Of a DNA stretch of 64,000 nucleotides, positions 25,219 to 35,387 are shown in pieces. This DNA is from Phlegmacium glaucopus (taxonomy: Eukaryota > Basidiomycota > Agaricomycetes > Agaricales > Cortinariaceae): contig MU130378.1 in NCBI GenBank assembly GCA_015039465.1, positions 872,570-936,569 on the forward strand. Direction: 5' to 3'. The notes beneath the pieces are model-generated. The model was not told the origin of the DNA. It was given only the letters and a program-made list of their open reading frames with translations, and searched no databases. Each line of letters starts with the position of its first letter. Position 1 is the stretch's first letter. The position numbers and the translations under genes are program-made.

Positions 25219-25782
25219 ATGTTCATCCCTCGAGCAGTATCAGATGCCTGCTCCTCATCAGGCGTCGCCTGTTCGTCCTCAAGTCCAGATACTACTCCTT
25301 CAGATACTAGCTCGGGGATGGATCCATCTCTGATGGAAAGACCAGGAGCACGTCGTTATATAGGCATCGCCATGGTGTTGGGTCTCTTCTTGATCATCTT
25401 TCTCGCATGGTTATACCTCGGAAAATGGCCACGGAGAATTTTCCGTCAATACTGCTGTTGTTCAAAGCGACTACCGAAACCCATAGACAATGTCAGAGAA
25501 GATGCACCCACCCCTGCCATGTCGTCTGAGAAGGACAGCAGTATAGTGGGGAGTTCTGAAAAGGGGTTGAGCAAAGAGGTATCGGGAGGCATGGTCGTTT
25601 TCACCCAGGTACCCAAAGCCCTCGGCGCAAAGGACCGGTATCCCGTCGAGTGGGAGATGGATCATGTCCATGGTATTAAACTCGAGGTATGTATCTCTGT
25701 TTAAATCTCATCTTGATACTGACTACCCTAGACTCGAATTCCACAACGCCACCATGCGAGGAATGCCAGTCGACAAAGCTAG
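25219..25782 (+). CDS. small single-pass membrane protein, unknown function
   Basis: I do not recognise the family. Exons 25219-25686 and 25732-25782; 172 aa. A Ser/Thr-rich N-terminal part (about residues 11-35) precedes one strong transmembrane helix at about 47-68. Directly after it come basic residues and a Cys cluster (FRQYCCCSKR), a typical palmitoylation context, then a hydrophilic tail. Topology is likely type III or type I without a cleaved signal. The 45-nt intron is short; without it the frame ends five codons later at a stop, so the last 17 residues depend on splicing. Confidence 0.6.
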
Positions 25783-26199
25783 AATTTGAGCAGGGGTGGC
25801 GTCCATAACGCCATTTTCAGCCTAACCTATACATTTGTACCATAGCATTCATCACCGCAAATGCCTCGTAGTTTGTTGTCCTGCCAAATAGAGTTAAATA
25901 TCAACGCCAGGAGGCTGAAACATGGCGTTTCTTCTTTGCTCAGAATGATGCTAAGTAGCACTAGTGCGATAAATCGTCCATAGGGTCATGTTGCTTCCGA
26001 AATAAAATAAAAATCACAAGGGCTAGCTAGTGTTTGGGTCATCTAGTAAGAAGTGGTAAAAAAGAACTACAACAAACAGATCGGTTAAACCCTCCATAAT
26101 ACTGCACATGCATGTCAGATCGATACAGAACAGAAGAAGAAAAAAACGAACCAATGCATACGATCCCCCAAAAAAGATCTTCCTACAAACTTCCTTGCG
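25783..26199. other. convergent intergenic region, no gene seen
   Basis: About 415 bp between two 3' ends. I see no conserved frame, tRNA or repeat. It includes several short A-rich runs (26005-26160) that may serve as 3'-end signals. Confidence 0.5.
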
Positions 26200-28010
26200 C
26201 TACCGCCTTCTGGATCTTCGTCTGTCAGAAGGCTGAGCTGTATTCGACTGCCCTACCGAGCTTGGCGGAATACTACCACCTTCCAGTGCAGCGGCAATAA
26301 CCTCTGCTGGAAGATCGATATGAACCCCATCGGCATACGTATAAGCATCTAATGGCGAATACGCAGGAGGTTCCCTCCTCGTAAGCGGACTGTTCGGGAT
26401 TCGTTCAGTATCGGTATCGTGCGTGCTACCCGCACTTCCTGATCGGCGATGACCTGGAGTAAGAGCCTGCAAATGGATATCAAGATGACCCGGAGTGGGT
26501 GGATTTGCATTAGGGCTCATAGGTGAATCAGGAGGAGGAAGGAGGTGTACCGTCAATTCCGGCCTTGGAACTGACAATGAGTTGGCGAAATGAGTGAGAG
26601 AAGTAGGCTGACGTCGATGATTGGTAAAGGGGTTGCGCGCACCTGCGTCGAAGGATCTAGAAGAAGTAGCAGGTGAAGGCGAGCGGGATGCCCCTGCATT
26701 GTTGACTAACGCTCTCCGCAGCAATGGAGCTGATGGGTTGTCGGATGCCGAGTCGTCGTCATCATCATCCTCAATTTCTTCATCAATAGGTGTGATGGGA
26801 GGAGGCGGTGTTTCGGGTACTATTGATGTTCGTAACGGTGATGAAGCACCAGGTTGGGGCCTAGGTCGACGAGAACGATGGCGATGTGCAGAAGATGGCG
26901 ATGATGCGCCCGAAGAGCTTTGAGGAGTACCATTGGCATTTGTTCGTATACGTCCCCCGACGTCCAGAAGAATACTGCCACGCTCACTGCCATAAGCTGG
27001 GGGCGGTGCCAGAGTACCGACACTAGGTGCTAAACCCCATTTCTTGACGTTTGCTTCAATGAAGACAAAACCTGCCTGGCCCAAATTAACATGGACACTA
27101 CAAGGGCCATCAGCGCCGATTGTAGGAAACAGGTTCCATCTGCTTAGGCCAATAAAAGCATCTTCCGTCTTACGACCGTTACGGGTGTAAAATACAGTGC
27201 CTGTTCTGGGACGATAACCTACACCCAAAACATCGCCTTCTTTGAGGGGGTGACCGAAGGGAGTTGAAGTGAAGGGATAGTTGTGAGATTTATCGCCATT
27301 GGAGTGATAGGCTACTGAAAATCGATTGTGACCGGGTAGACGGAATGGAGGATATGGTTTAGTTGCCAATCCCACGGCCACAGTGGTTGTCTCTGGAAGA
27401 TCAAACATCTTCACCTCCCAGTAATAAACTTCGTTGAGTTTCGGTAATGGAAGATTTGACTGGACGCAGGATGAAGAAGCAGGATCTGGGAGAAAAGTGA
27501 TTTCTGTTCTGGCATGTACCAGGAGAGAATTGACTGTCTCGTAGTCGGGTTCGAAGCACCAGGCGGATACACCTTTTTCTTGGATTGAAAGAAACTGAGA
27601 CAGGGTTATATCCGTTGGTAGTGAGTTAGGGGGGTATTGCATTTGATATTCTGTGAAGTGATGAATAAGAGAGACAAGATAGTGGCAAAATAATGCCTAC
27701 CCTTGGCACGGAGGTATGCTCTTCGAACATTTTCAGAGACGCCATCAAGCCAGCGAGATTCGACGCCCTCGAAACCGCCGTCACCTTCGATAAGTTCTTC
27801 TCTGCTAAGGTCCACTGGACCATCGTTGTCTCTGAGGATGATACCTCTACGACGGCGAATGATGAGAGCACAAATGAGAAAAGAGAGGAGAAGAAATAGA
27901 AAAGTGGATAGGACTATGAGAAGGGGTAGTAGAACGAGTAGTGCATCTGATTGGGAGTCTGGAGGAGGAGATTCATAATGGGGAAGAGAAGCAGGTAATT
28001 GAGCGGGCAT
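26200..28010 (-). CDS. SSH4: Ssh4/Ear1-like SPRY-domain Rsp5 adaptor
   Basis: Probable endosomal/vacuolar adaptor that recruits the Rsp5 ubiquitin ligase to membrane cargo. Exons 28010-27701 and 27650-26200; 586 aa. One long transmembrane helix at about residues 24-51 is followed by IRRRRG, then a conserved cytosolic or lumenal SPRY domain: NEVYYWEVKMFDLPETTTVA, VGLATKPYPPFRLPGHN, YHSNGDKSHNYPF, GDVLGVGYRPRTGTVFYTRN. The C-terminal 280 residues are Pro/Ser-rich with two PY motifs (PPAYGSE and PPAYSPL), the sites that bind Rsp5 WW domains, and a run of eight acidic residues. Layout (TM, SPRY, PY) is exactly that of Ssh4/Ear1. Confidence 0.92.
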
Positions 28011-28063
28011 GACTTAAGAGAAGAGAGGAGAGGAGTCACGCACGACACAACTCACACAGAACT

Positions 28064-29523
28064 ATGATGCTGTCCTCAACTAAATTAACAACAAAACGGA
28101 AACCATCAACAAGAAAGAGAGCAGCTTCTCATGTTCCTCCCTTCTATCCATCTCAGGAATCTCATGATAATGCTCTGGCAGCTATCAGATCTTTTCTAAA
28201 ATGTCATACAGCCTACGACGCATTTCCAGTCAGCTTCAGGCTTATCGTCTTGGACACAAAACTTAATGTAAAGAAGGCTCTTCAATGTCTGCTACTTAAT
28301 GGTCTGTTTCTCTCTATCTATCATCCAATTCAGCTTCAACGTCTCGGTACAGGTGTCGTATCAGCACCCCTATGGAACAGTGAAAAGTCAAAATTCGCCG
28401 GCATGCTCACTGTATTGGACATAATACATCTTATTCAATACTACTACCGCACAGCTTCCTACGATTACGCTGCAGCAGATGTTGAAACTTTTCGGCTGGA
28501 ATCCTTGCGAGGTGATTTTGTAAAAAAACTACCTCAATCTCCACTTGCCTCATCATCATCAATCTCAGAGATCGAAAAGGAGTTAGGTGTTGCTCAACCC
28601 CCCCTTCTTAGTGATCACCCATCCAGTACTTTATACGATGCCGCACAGCTTCTGATCCAAACACATGCTCGTCGTCTACCTCTACTTGATCACGACTCCG
28701 AAACAGGCCATGAAGTCATCGTATCAGTTCTCACTCAATATCGTCTTCTCAAATTCATTTCAATCAATGTCGGTTCAGGTTTCATTGCTCCTTATCATTT
28801 TTGACAAATATATCCATCGTAGTGTCACAAGGAAATTCAAGGTCTTCATCTATCTCTCCGAAGACTCAAGATCGGTACCTATGTCGCCTCTCCTCCCCAT
28901 CAAGTCCCTGAGGGCCAAAACCCTTATTACCCAATCGCCACTGCAAGCCCTAACACTTCTGTTTTCGATGTTGTTCATATGTTCTCGGAACGTTCCATCT
29001 CGGCGGTTCCCATTATCGATGAGCAAGGTGTGGTGGTAAACTTGTATGAGACGGTGGATGTTATCGTCAGTCATTTTCCAACTCATAAACTTGACAAAAT
29101 CTCTTATAAATTGATACCAGACACTTGTCAGATTGGGTGCCTATCAATCTCTTGACCTCACAATCTCAGAGGCACTTAACCAAAGATCACCCGACTTTCC
29201 TGGAGTTGTGGTCTGCACTGCATCAGATTCGTTGGGAACTCTTCTACAGCTGATCAAGAAACGAAGGGTACATAGATTGGTTGTCGTGGAAGGCGAGGTC
29301 TGTGATTTTTATTGGCCGATCCCTTTTTATAATGCTGACCATCCTATGGCAGGAGGAAGAGAGGAAAGGCGGTAGGAAGGGTCGGTTGTTGGGTGTCATA
29401 ACACTCAGCGACGTTCTCCGCTACGTTATTGGGCAAGTTAGCATCGGCGAAGGTGTGGAGCCTGAAGAAGAGTCGAAATCCCTACCCACTGAATCAGGCC
29501 TCAAGAAAGGCGGCGAAAAATAA
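28064..29523 (+). CDS. SNF4: Snf4-type AMPK gamma subunit
   Basis: Nucleotide-sensing gamma subunit of the Snf1/AMPK energy kinase. Exons: 28064-28301, 28353-28511, 28569-28768, 28823-29065, 29121-29297, 29353-29523; 395 aa. Four CBS repeats are visible through their markers: YDAFPVSFRLIVLDTKLNVK with GVVSAPLWNSEKSKFAGMLT, then LPLLDHDSETGHEVIVSVLT, then VPIIDEQGVVVNLYETVD, then VHRLVVVEGE and GRLLGVITLSDVLRYV. The second intron is 57 nt, has no in-frame stop and keeps frame if retained, so two isoforms are possible; the family alignment (LRE-IEKELGV) favours splicing. A Lys/Arg-rich N-terminal tail precedes the CBS part. Confidence 0.94.
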
Positions 29524-29640
29524 ATAAATTACCGTAAGATCTCCTGTGTGCTATGTATTATACTCGTTATCTATTTCTCACACATGTATAAATACATAAA
29601 ACCCGTAGACTAGCTTCCTTTTGACGTTCATCATTTTATC

Positions 29641-30211
29641 ATGTGGCCATTCATCCTCACTCGCATAGTAACGACAGAGAAGACCATTGCCGCTCCCAAA
29701 AGTGATGTGTTGAGGATCCTTCACAACCCACATGAAGTGTTAGCAAATAACGCCATGGTCGTGTCCGTTGTTCAAGATACTTCTGACCCGTCACGGTACA
29801 CAATTACAGATCGAGTGCCACTTATTGGATCTTGGGCTACCCATACAACGATCAAAACCCAGTGGAAGAAAACGACAGATGGTTGTGATATTGAGGTGTA
29901 TGCGAGCCTATGGACTCGACTTAAGAATGAACTGCGAGTCCGAGAACTAGACGCAGAAGGCAACACTGTGCTGCTTTTTGAGAAAGTGGTGGTTAAGGTG
30001 CATATCAAATGGCATTTCACATTTGCCTCCGTTTTCAAAATTTCTCAGGGATTGTTTATTTTTATACCTTTCATCGTGTCCACCACCACCAAAGGTCATC
30101 GTGATTTCATGGACACACTTGCTATGAAATTGGAGAGTACGTTGATGCTTACTTGGGTGGTTATCTGACATTTTTACCAATCCTTTTTTTGCCATAGAAA
30201 AAGACGATTGA
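29641..30211 (+). CDS. DUF7053-like (START/SRPBCC-fold) protein
   Basis: Exons 29641-29997, 30049-30136, 30198-30211; 152 aa. The sequence opens with a hydrophobic N-terminus and EKTIAAPKSDVLRILHNPHEVL, continues with ITDRVPLIGSWATHTTIKTQ and ends with a motif around GHRDFMDTLAMKLEKK. This resembles the fungal DUF7053 domain, a predicted lipid-binding START-like fold; I cannot name a ligand. The first intron is 51 nt, stop-free and in frame, so its removal is judged from the family pattern (VVVK joined to GLFIFIPFIVS). A readthrough form 17 residues longer is possible. Confidence 0.65.
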
Positions 30212-30243
30212 TTTCGCTTTGCAAGTCACATGTATCTTGATAA

Positions 30244-31427
30244 ATGCCACCATCTCTTATGCTACTCTTCTCCCTTCTTCTGGTCTTACTCGGCGCTGTC
30301 TATACCAAGTATCTCATTGACGACAGCATCTATTATATCCTAGTAACTTCCATCGGACTCTTTTTCGCCGTTGCTTCTTGGTTACGTATGCGGAATCATC
30401 ATCATCATCCAATAAATACCAAAAATGACCCCTATGGATTATTTCATCTATCATTGAACAAGTTGCCTTTTGAAGATCCTAACTCTCTTCCTGCAACGGA
30501 ATGGCTCAATATGGGATATTGGAAGGTTTGTTGGCCGTTTTCTGATCTTTTTTTTTTTTGCTGTCATGCAATGATTTCGAATAGGATGCGAGAACATTTC
30601 CGGAAGCGTGTAAAGGTCAGTTTCTCATTTTCCCCCTCCAATATTGGAGATATCTCATTTCTGGGGGGCTAGCGCTTGCTTTGAAGATGATATCTGCAGC
30701 CCACTTGAAGGAAGGAGGTACAATACTAGGTGTGTTACCTTTAGAGATTTGATGTGCGCATTCCATTGAATTATACGCAGACGTCGGCCATGGAACTGGA
30801 GAATCTTTGATCCTCTTACTTTCTGACCCATCCATCCCTCGCCCCTCACGCCTCATAGGCATCACAAGTCTCGATATCCACTATCACCGTTCTCGCGATC
30901 GAGTGGATAAATTGCAGGCTGCAGATCAAAATAAAGTTTCTGTAGACCTACACCATCGCGACGCTGTCTTTGACGGTGTTGCATCCAGCAGCCATCCCTT
31001 GAACCCATCTTCCGCAACTACATTCGATTCAATCCTAGCTCTGGATTGTGCATACCATTTTAACACACGTTACAGGTTTCTTGAACAATCATTTCAGAAG
31101 CTTACACCTGGAGGCAGCATTGCACTCGCTGATATATGTTTCTCATCCTCATCCCTCAATACTCGACGAACAAGATTGATCACTTCCATACTGAGTTTGA
31201 TTCCGACATATAACCGGATCTCTGCTGAAGACTATGTTGACAAGATGAAGCAGATTGGATATATTGATGTCATTTTGGAGGATGTTACATTGGAGGTGTT
31301 TCCAGGGTTTGTGCCTTTTTTGAAAAGTCGAGGGTGGAAATGGTGGGCATTTGGTACTGTGATAGAATGGTATTCGAGTACAGGAGCTAGATTTGTTATT
31401 GTTAGCGGGAAAAGACCAAGCTTGTAA
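30244..31427 (+). CDS. membrane-anchored class I SAM-dependent methyltransferase
   Basis: Exons 30244-30525, 30585-30615, 30673-30729, 30781-31427; 338 aa. Two hydrophobic helices occupy about residues 4-20 and 30-47. The catalytic part shows motif I ILDVGHGTGESL (rebuilt across the third intron), a following IGITSLDIHY strand, SILALDCAYHFNTRYRFLEQ and LTPGGSIALADICF, the last two typical of the gamma-tocopherol / cyclopropane-fatty-acid-like methyltransferases. The methyl acceptor is probably a lipid or small molecule, given the anchor, but this is inference. A run of histidines follows the second helix. Confidence 0.82.
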
Positions 31428-31505
31428 TGCTAAACTGACTTTTTTTGCCATTTCCCACTGCGCAAGCTGTTGACTAGGTCAGTGATCAAGACTTAACTTT
31501 ATACC

Positions 31506-32579
31506 ATGACCGCCATCCAAGCAGTATTCATCCGGGGCTATGAAGAACGAACCTCCCCCAAGCGTCATACCGTCTACAAAATAGATATCCAAGCTCACGT
31601 TCGATCATGGCAAATGTGGCGACGTTACTCAGAATTCGACGACCTACATACAGAGCTTACTAAAGCCACTGGCTCTCCACCTCCATCTCCGCTTCCCCCT
31701 AAACATAAATTCGCCATCCTGAAGTCTCATACCAATGCAAAGCTTCTAGAAGAGAGAAGAGTAGGGTTAGAAGCGTTTTTGAGAGCTATAGTCAGTTCGA
31801 AAGAAGATAAATGGCGAGATACTTTTGCGTTTAGAGATTTTTTGGGTGTACCTGTGGGACGACAAGGGGGTGTTGAAGGTGGCCCACCCGATCAATTCAC
31901 TTCTTCATCATGGCTAGACGAACATCTCGAACTCCAAGCTCGTCTACGGGACGTCTGGGCCGATATCAACAAACGCGATGCCCTGTCTGATCGAGGTGAT
32001 ATAGCGGCTGCACACAAGAGCAATGTAGCTGCTAAATCTAAACTTGCGGGCGTACTATCTCGTATAGGAACTCTAGGCCAGGGATTACGGGAACTTGCAT
32101 TGAGTGGGATGAACGAGGGAGAGCTACAGCGCAGAACAGATATGGTGGCTCGTTTGCAGGACGATTGCGAGAAATTGAGCAAGGTCGTATCTATTGCCCG
32201 ACAAACGAGCATGCGGCCTGGAGATTCGAGAACAACTGCTGCTGTCGAAGCTTCGGGATCGGACAGAGAGGCATTATTGGGTGCTCCACATGCGACGAAG
32301 CCGGCAAGGAGGGTTTTCGGCTCACCCCCAAAGGAAACGGAAGTTACTCGGCCTCTGGACAACGTTGGATTGTTGGGGATGCAACAAACTCAAGTACAAC
32401 AGCAAGACAATCAGTTATCGCAATTAACGACGATCTTGCAAAGGCAGAGACACCTTGGGGAGGCGATCAGTAGTGAAATTGCCATGCAAATCGAGATGCT
32501 TGATGATCTCTCGAATGAAGTTGATAGGGTTGAAGGGAAACTACACACAGCCAACAAGCAGTTGAACAAAGTGTCATGA
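31506..32579 (+). CDS. VAM7: Vam7-like PX-domain Qc-SNARE
   Basis: Vacuolar-fusion SNARE without a membrane anchor, held on membranes by its PX domain. A single uninterrupted 357-aa frame, rare in this window. The PX domain covers about residues 3-118: IRGYEERTSPKRHTVYKIDI, the phosphoinositide-binding RRYSEFDDLH, a Pro-rich PPPSPLPPKHKF loop and LEAFLRAIV. The SNARE motif lies at about 298-356, with the ionic-layer Gln region in ISSEIAMQIEMLDDLSNEVD. No transmembrane segment follows, as in Vam7. Tandem with the methyltransferase gene, 78 bp apart. Confidence 0.93.
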   Translation: MTAIQAVFIRGYEERTSPKRHTVYKIDIQAHVRSWQMWRRYSEFDDLHTELTKATGSPPPSPLPPKHKFAILKSHTNAKLLEERRVGLEAFLRAIVSSKEDKWRDTFAFRDFLGVPVGRQGGVEGGPPDQFTSSSWLDEHLELQARLRDVWADINKRDALSDRGDIAAAHKSNVAAKSKLAGVLSRIGTLGQGLRELALSGMNEGELQRRTDMVARLQDDCEKLSKVVSIARQTSMRPGDSRTTAAVEASGSDREALLGAPHATKPARRVFGSPPKETEVTRPLDNVGLLGMQQTQVQQQDNQLSQLTTILQRQRHLGEAISSEIAMQIEMLDDLSNEVDRVEGKLHTANKQLNKVS

Positions 32580-32687
32580 AGAGTGGGTTGGTCTTTTTGG
32601 ATAGAGCAGAGATAGCAATATGATAGTTATTATTACTAAACAAAATTCATGCTGTAGTATAATCTATTAATGATATGTGTGCCGAGT

Positions 32688-33863
32688 CTATGATGAAGGG
32701 TGCTTCATTAAGAATCTACCGACACCCTGATAATATTGAAAGTCAACGAGTGCATACGAGCAACCGAAAGTAAGGACATACCTCGAATGAAGCGATCATG
32801 AGGCCACAAGCAGGTGCAATTTTGACGATGCGAGGAATGATCCCAGCAAAAAGTGCTGACGGTCCCTCTGTTTGGAAAATCCGGAGAAGAAGAGGGAAAG
32901 TACTGGAAGAAACTTTGTAGATTGATGGGGACATAATGAGGGCCTGCCGCCGAGTTTTGAGCACGTCAAACGGTGAAGTTATTACTGCAGCAGAGGTTCC
33001 GCTGATAGCCCCACTAGTGAAGGCGACCCATGTTCCCTCATGGCCACGTTTTGTGAAGGCTCTCTTCCATGTTTCGTAGCTAGCCCAGTAAAAGCCTGAG
33101 AAAGGTACGTCTCTCCAAAGCGTGGGGCCTAGCCCGCGCCACATAAACTGGAACCCATTCTTCTGAACGAGGGTACGAACAGAAGAAAGGACGGAGCGCA
33201 AGGTATGTGGATTCTCTGGAGAAGGTGGTGTCGATTGGAGATTAGTACGGATAAGTTCGAGGGGAGAAACCATCGTAGAAATAGCGGACCGGGCCAACAC
33301 GCCGGCTACGAGCGGGACGGCCGTATCCGAAAGTATAAAAGGAGGAAGGACAACATTTAAAAGATGGTCATATGTTAGAATGTAAGCCGCTTGTGAGGGA
33401 ACACCAATGACACTGAAGAAATAATTAATTAGCAAATGACAAGAAACATCAGAAAAATATGACTGACAGCGACGTCCCCGCGCCTTTCCAAAGACCTCGT
33501 GCTCCTTCGGCTCTCCAGACATGCCGGACTGCGTCAAAAAAGCCGTTTACCCGTTCCGTTTTGAAGACGCCTCCTTCCCACAGACAGACAACTTCTGCTG
33601 ACATTGGTCTTGCAAGAGAGGACATATTTCTAACGCAGTGTGCTACATTAGCTGGTTGGCAACATGTGTTTAATGGAGGACGAGGGAAAAGAAGACGTGT
33701 CTGTGGGGGCTGGGTTTGCAAACGTGTCTTAACCACATCGAAAGGAGTCACTAGTCAGAATGTGAGCATTGTTGCTATGTAGGAATATACAGAACGTACT
33801 TGTTAATGCAGTCAAGGTCGAGCCAGTCGCTGCTGCGACGAGCTTTGCCTGGAAAGCATCCAT
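32688..33863 (-). CDS. MTM1: mitochondrial carrier, Mtm1/SLC25A39-40 type
   Basis: Inner-membrane solute carrier; this subgroup affects mitochondrial manganese, iron-sulfur and glutathione balance. Exons: 33863-33800, 33750-33468, 33412-32782, 32726-32688; 338 aa. Three Px[DE]xx[KR] signatures are seen: TPFDVVKTRLQTQ, SPLELIRTNLQS and SPFDVLKTRRQA. The first repeat has the long insertion with several Cys (NTCCQPANVAHC) that is characteristic of Mtm1/SLC25A39. FMWRGLGPTLWRDVPFSGFY is also typical. The last exon adds GVGRFLMKHPSS. Confidence 0.93.
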
Positions 33864-34184
33864 GAGACTATGATGGGTGGAAGTCGGAAGAGGTTATCAG
33901 ATATGTAAGCTTGAGATAATCTCTTTGTTTATCAAAGATCACGTGCGTTCCCTCAACAAAAAATACGAGCTGCACAGCACTCTGCAAAAACCACGACTTT
34001 TGAAAGCACAACCCCTTTGCACTTTTTCTTTTCTTATACCTCTATTTCGTCTCCCAGTTCCTTCTCTCCGCCTTAGGGATCATTCAATCCAAAAAAAAAT
34101 ATCTTCTGACCCTAGTCGCCTCGCCACTCGAAAAAAGAGACCACTTTGCATATAGCTTCCATCCATCCTGCTAAAACTATCAGC
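33864..34184. promoter_or_regulatory. divergent promoter between the Mtm1-like and eIF4E genes
   Basis: About 320 bp between start codons facing away from each other. It includes a CACGTG E-box core at about 33940 and a CT-rich tract at 34020-34080 just upstream of eIF4E. No coding signal is seen. Confidence 0.55.
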
Positions 34185-35292
34185 ATGACTACTACATCTA
34201 CCCTAACTGGCCCTGCACTCCAAGCCTCCAGAGCTGCGCTCTCGGCAGCATTGGCTGATCAGTCCATCTCGTCTCCTACACAGGATGATTTGGAGCCTGG
34301 TGAAATTCAAGAGATCGATATGGAAACACAAGCGGATAGTATTAGGACCGTCTTCAGTGATCCTACAAATTTCAATGTCAAGGTATGCAGTATACTCAGG
34401 ATCAAGTTCTCCGGGCTAAATGCAGCCGTTTTAGCATCCGCTTTACTCTCCTTGGACTCTCTGGTTTGACTCGCCTGCAAGCAAGAACCGCAATTTGCCT
34501 CAGACACCTTCAACGGCATTTCCTCAGACTCCTATTGCTCAAACACCAAGTGTAGCTGCGGCACAAGGTTGGATGGAGGATATCAAGCGCGTTATTAGCT
34601 TTGACAGTGTGGAAGAGTTTTGGGGGTGAGTAACTCGACCAACAGTTAAGATTGTTAATACTGACGGTTGGTATCATGCAGCCTTTACAACAATATCATA
34701 CCACCGTCTCAACTGCCGCCGAAAGCTAATTATTATTTGTTCAAAGTGAGCTATAAGCTTTCGAAGAAAGAATGAGATGTTTGACCGATGAGAACAGGAC
34801 GGGATCATTCCTGCATGGGAAGATGAAGCTAATAAAAATGGAGGTAAATGGAGTATTCAGTTGCCTAAGGACAAAAATAGAAACAACGTGGACAAGATGT
34901 GGTTATATACGGTGCGATTTGCAATCTACAGGCCTTGAAACTAATACTGAATTTTTCTCGCTACATATTAGATGCTTGCTGCAATCGGAGAGACCTTCGA
35001 TCCGGCGCTTACTGATGGCAGCAGTACGCCTTCGCTAATTACTGGTGTAATTCTTTCGACACGACCGCAATTTTACCGGCTATCTATATGGACGCGACTC
35101 GCGCCGACGGGAGGTGATGAGGAAAACAAACTGCGAGAACGAATTGAAGGTGTTGGAAAGCACTTCAAGATGAGCGTGCTTGGATATAATGAAGGGGCCA
35201 AGTTGTCAGGACCTCTCGCGACTGAAGTTGAATTTCTATCGCACAAGGACTCTGAGAAAAAGGGTAAAACTGCGAGAAAGATTATAGTCTAA
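34185..35292 (+). CDS. CDC33: translation initiation factor eIF4E (cap-binding)
   Basis: mRNA cap-binding subunit of eIF4F. Exons: 34185-34382, 34435-34625, 34682-34745, 34798-34911, 34972-35292; 295 aa. Landmarks: HPLYSPWTLWFD, EDIKRVISFDSVEEFWG, YYLFKDGIIPAWEDEANKNG and GKWSIQLPKDK, which contain the two Trp that sandwich m7G and the Glu of WED(E). It is longer than the usual 210-220 aa because of an N-terminal acidic extension (DLEPGEIQEIDME), a Pro/Gln insert after FDSPASKNRN, and a C-terminal EFLSHKDSEKKGKTARKIIV segment. It may therefore be a divergent eIF4E paralogue rather than the main form. Confidence 0.93.
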
Positions 35293-35387
35293 TGCCGACT
35301 GTTTGTTGTTGTTTATTCTTGTCATGACCTTTATATTGTGCTTTAATATTATGATTTATCCTGACCCATCTCTCTCCTTTCCACACA

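Noticed and set aside
28665..29039. Open frame spanning the end of exon 3 and exon 4 of Snf4
   Set aside because: It reads exon 4 out of frame across an intron; the spliced frame gives clear CBS domain text.
33459..33782. Plus-strand frame opposite the Mtm1 carrier
   Set aside because: Antisense shadow; the minus strand carries the carrier signature TPFDVVKTRLQ in the same place.
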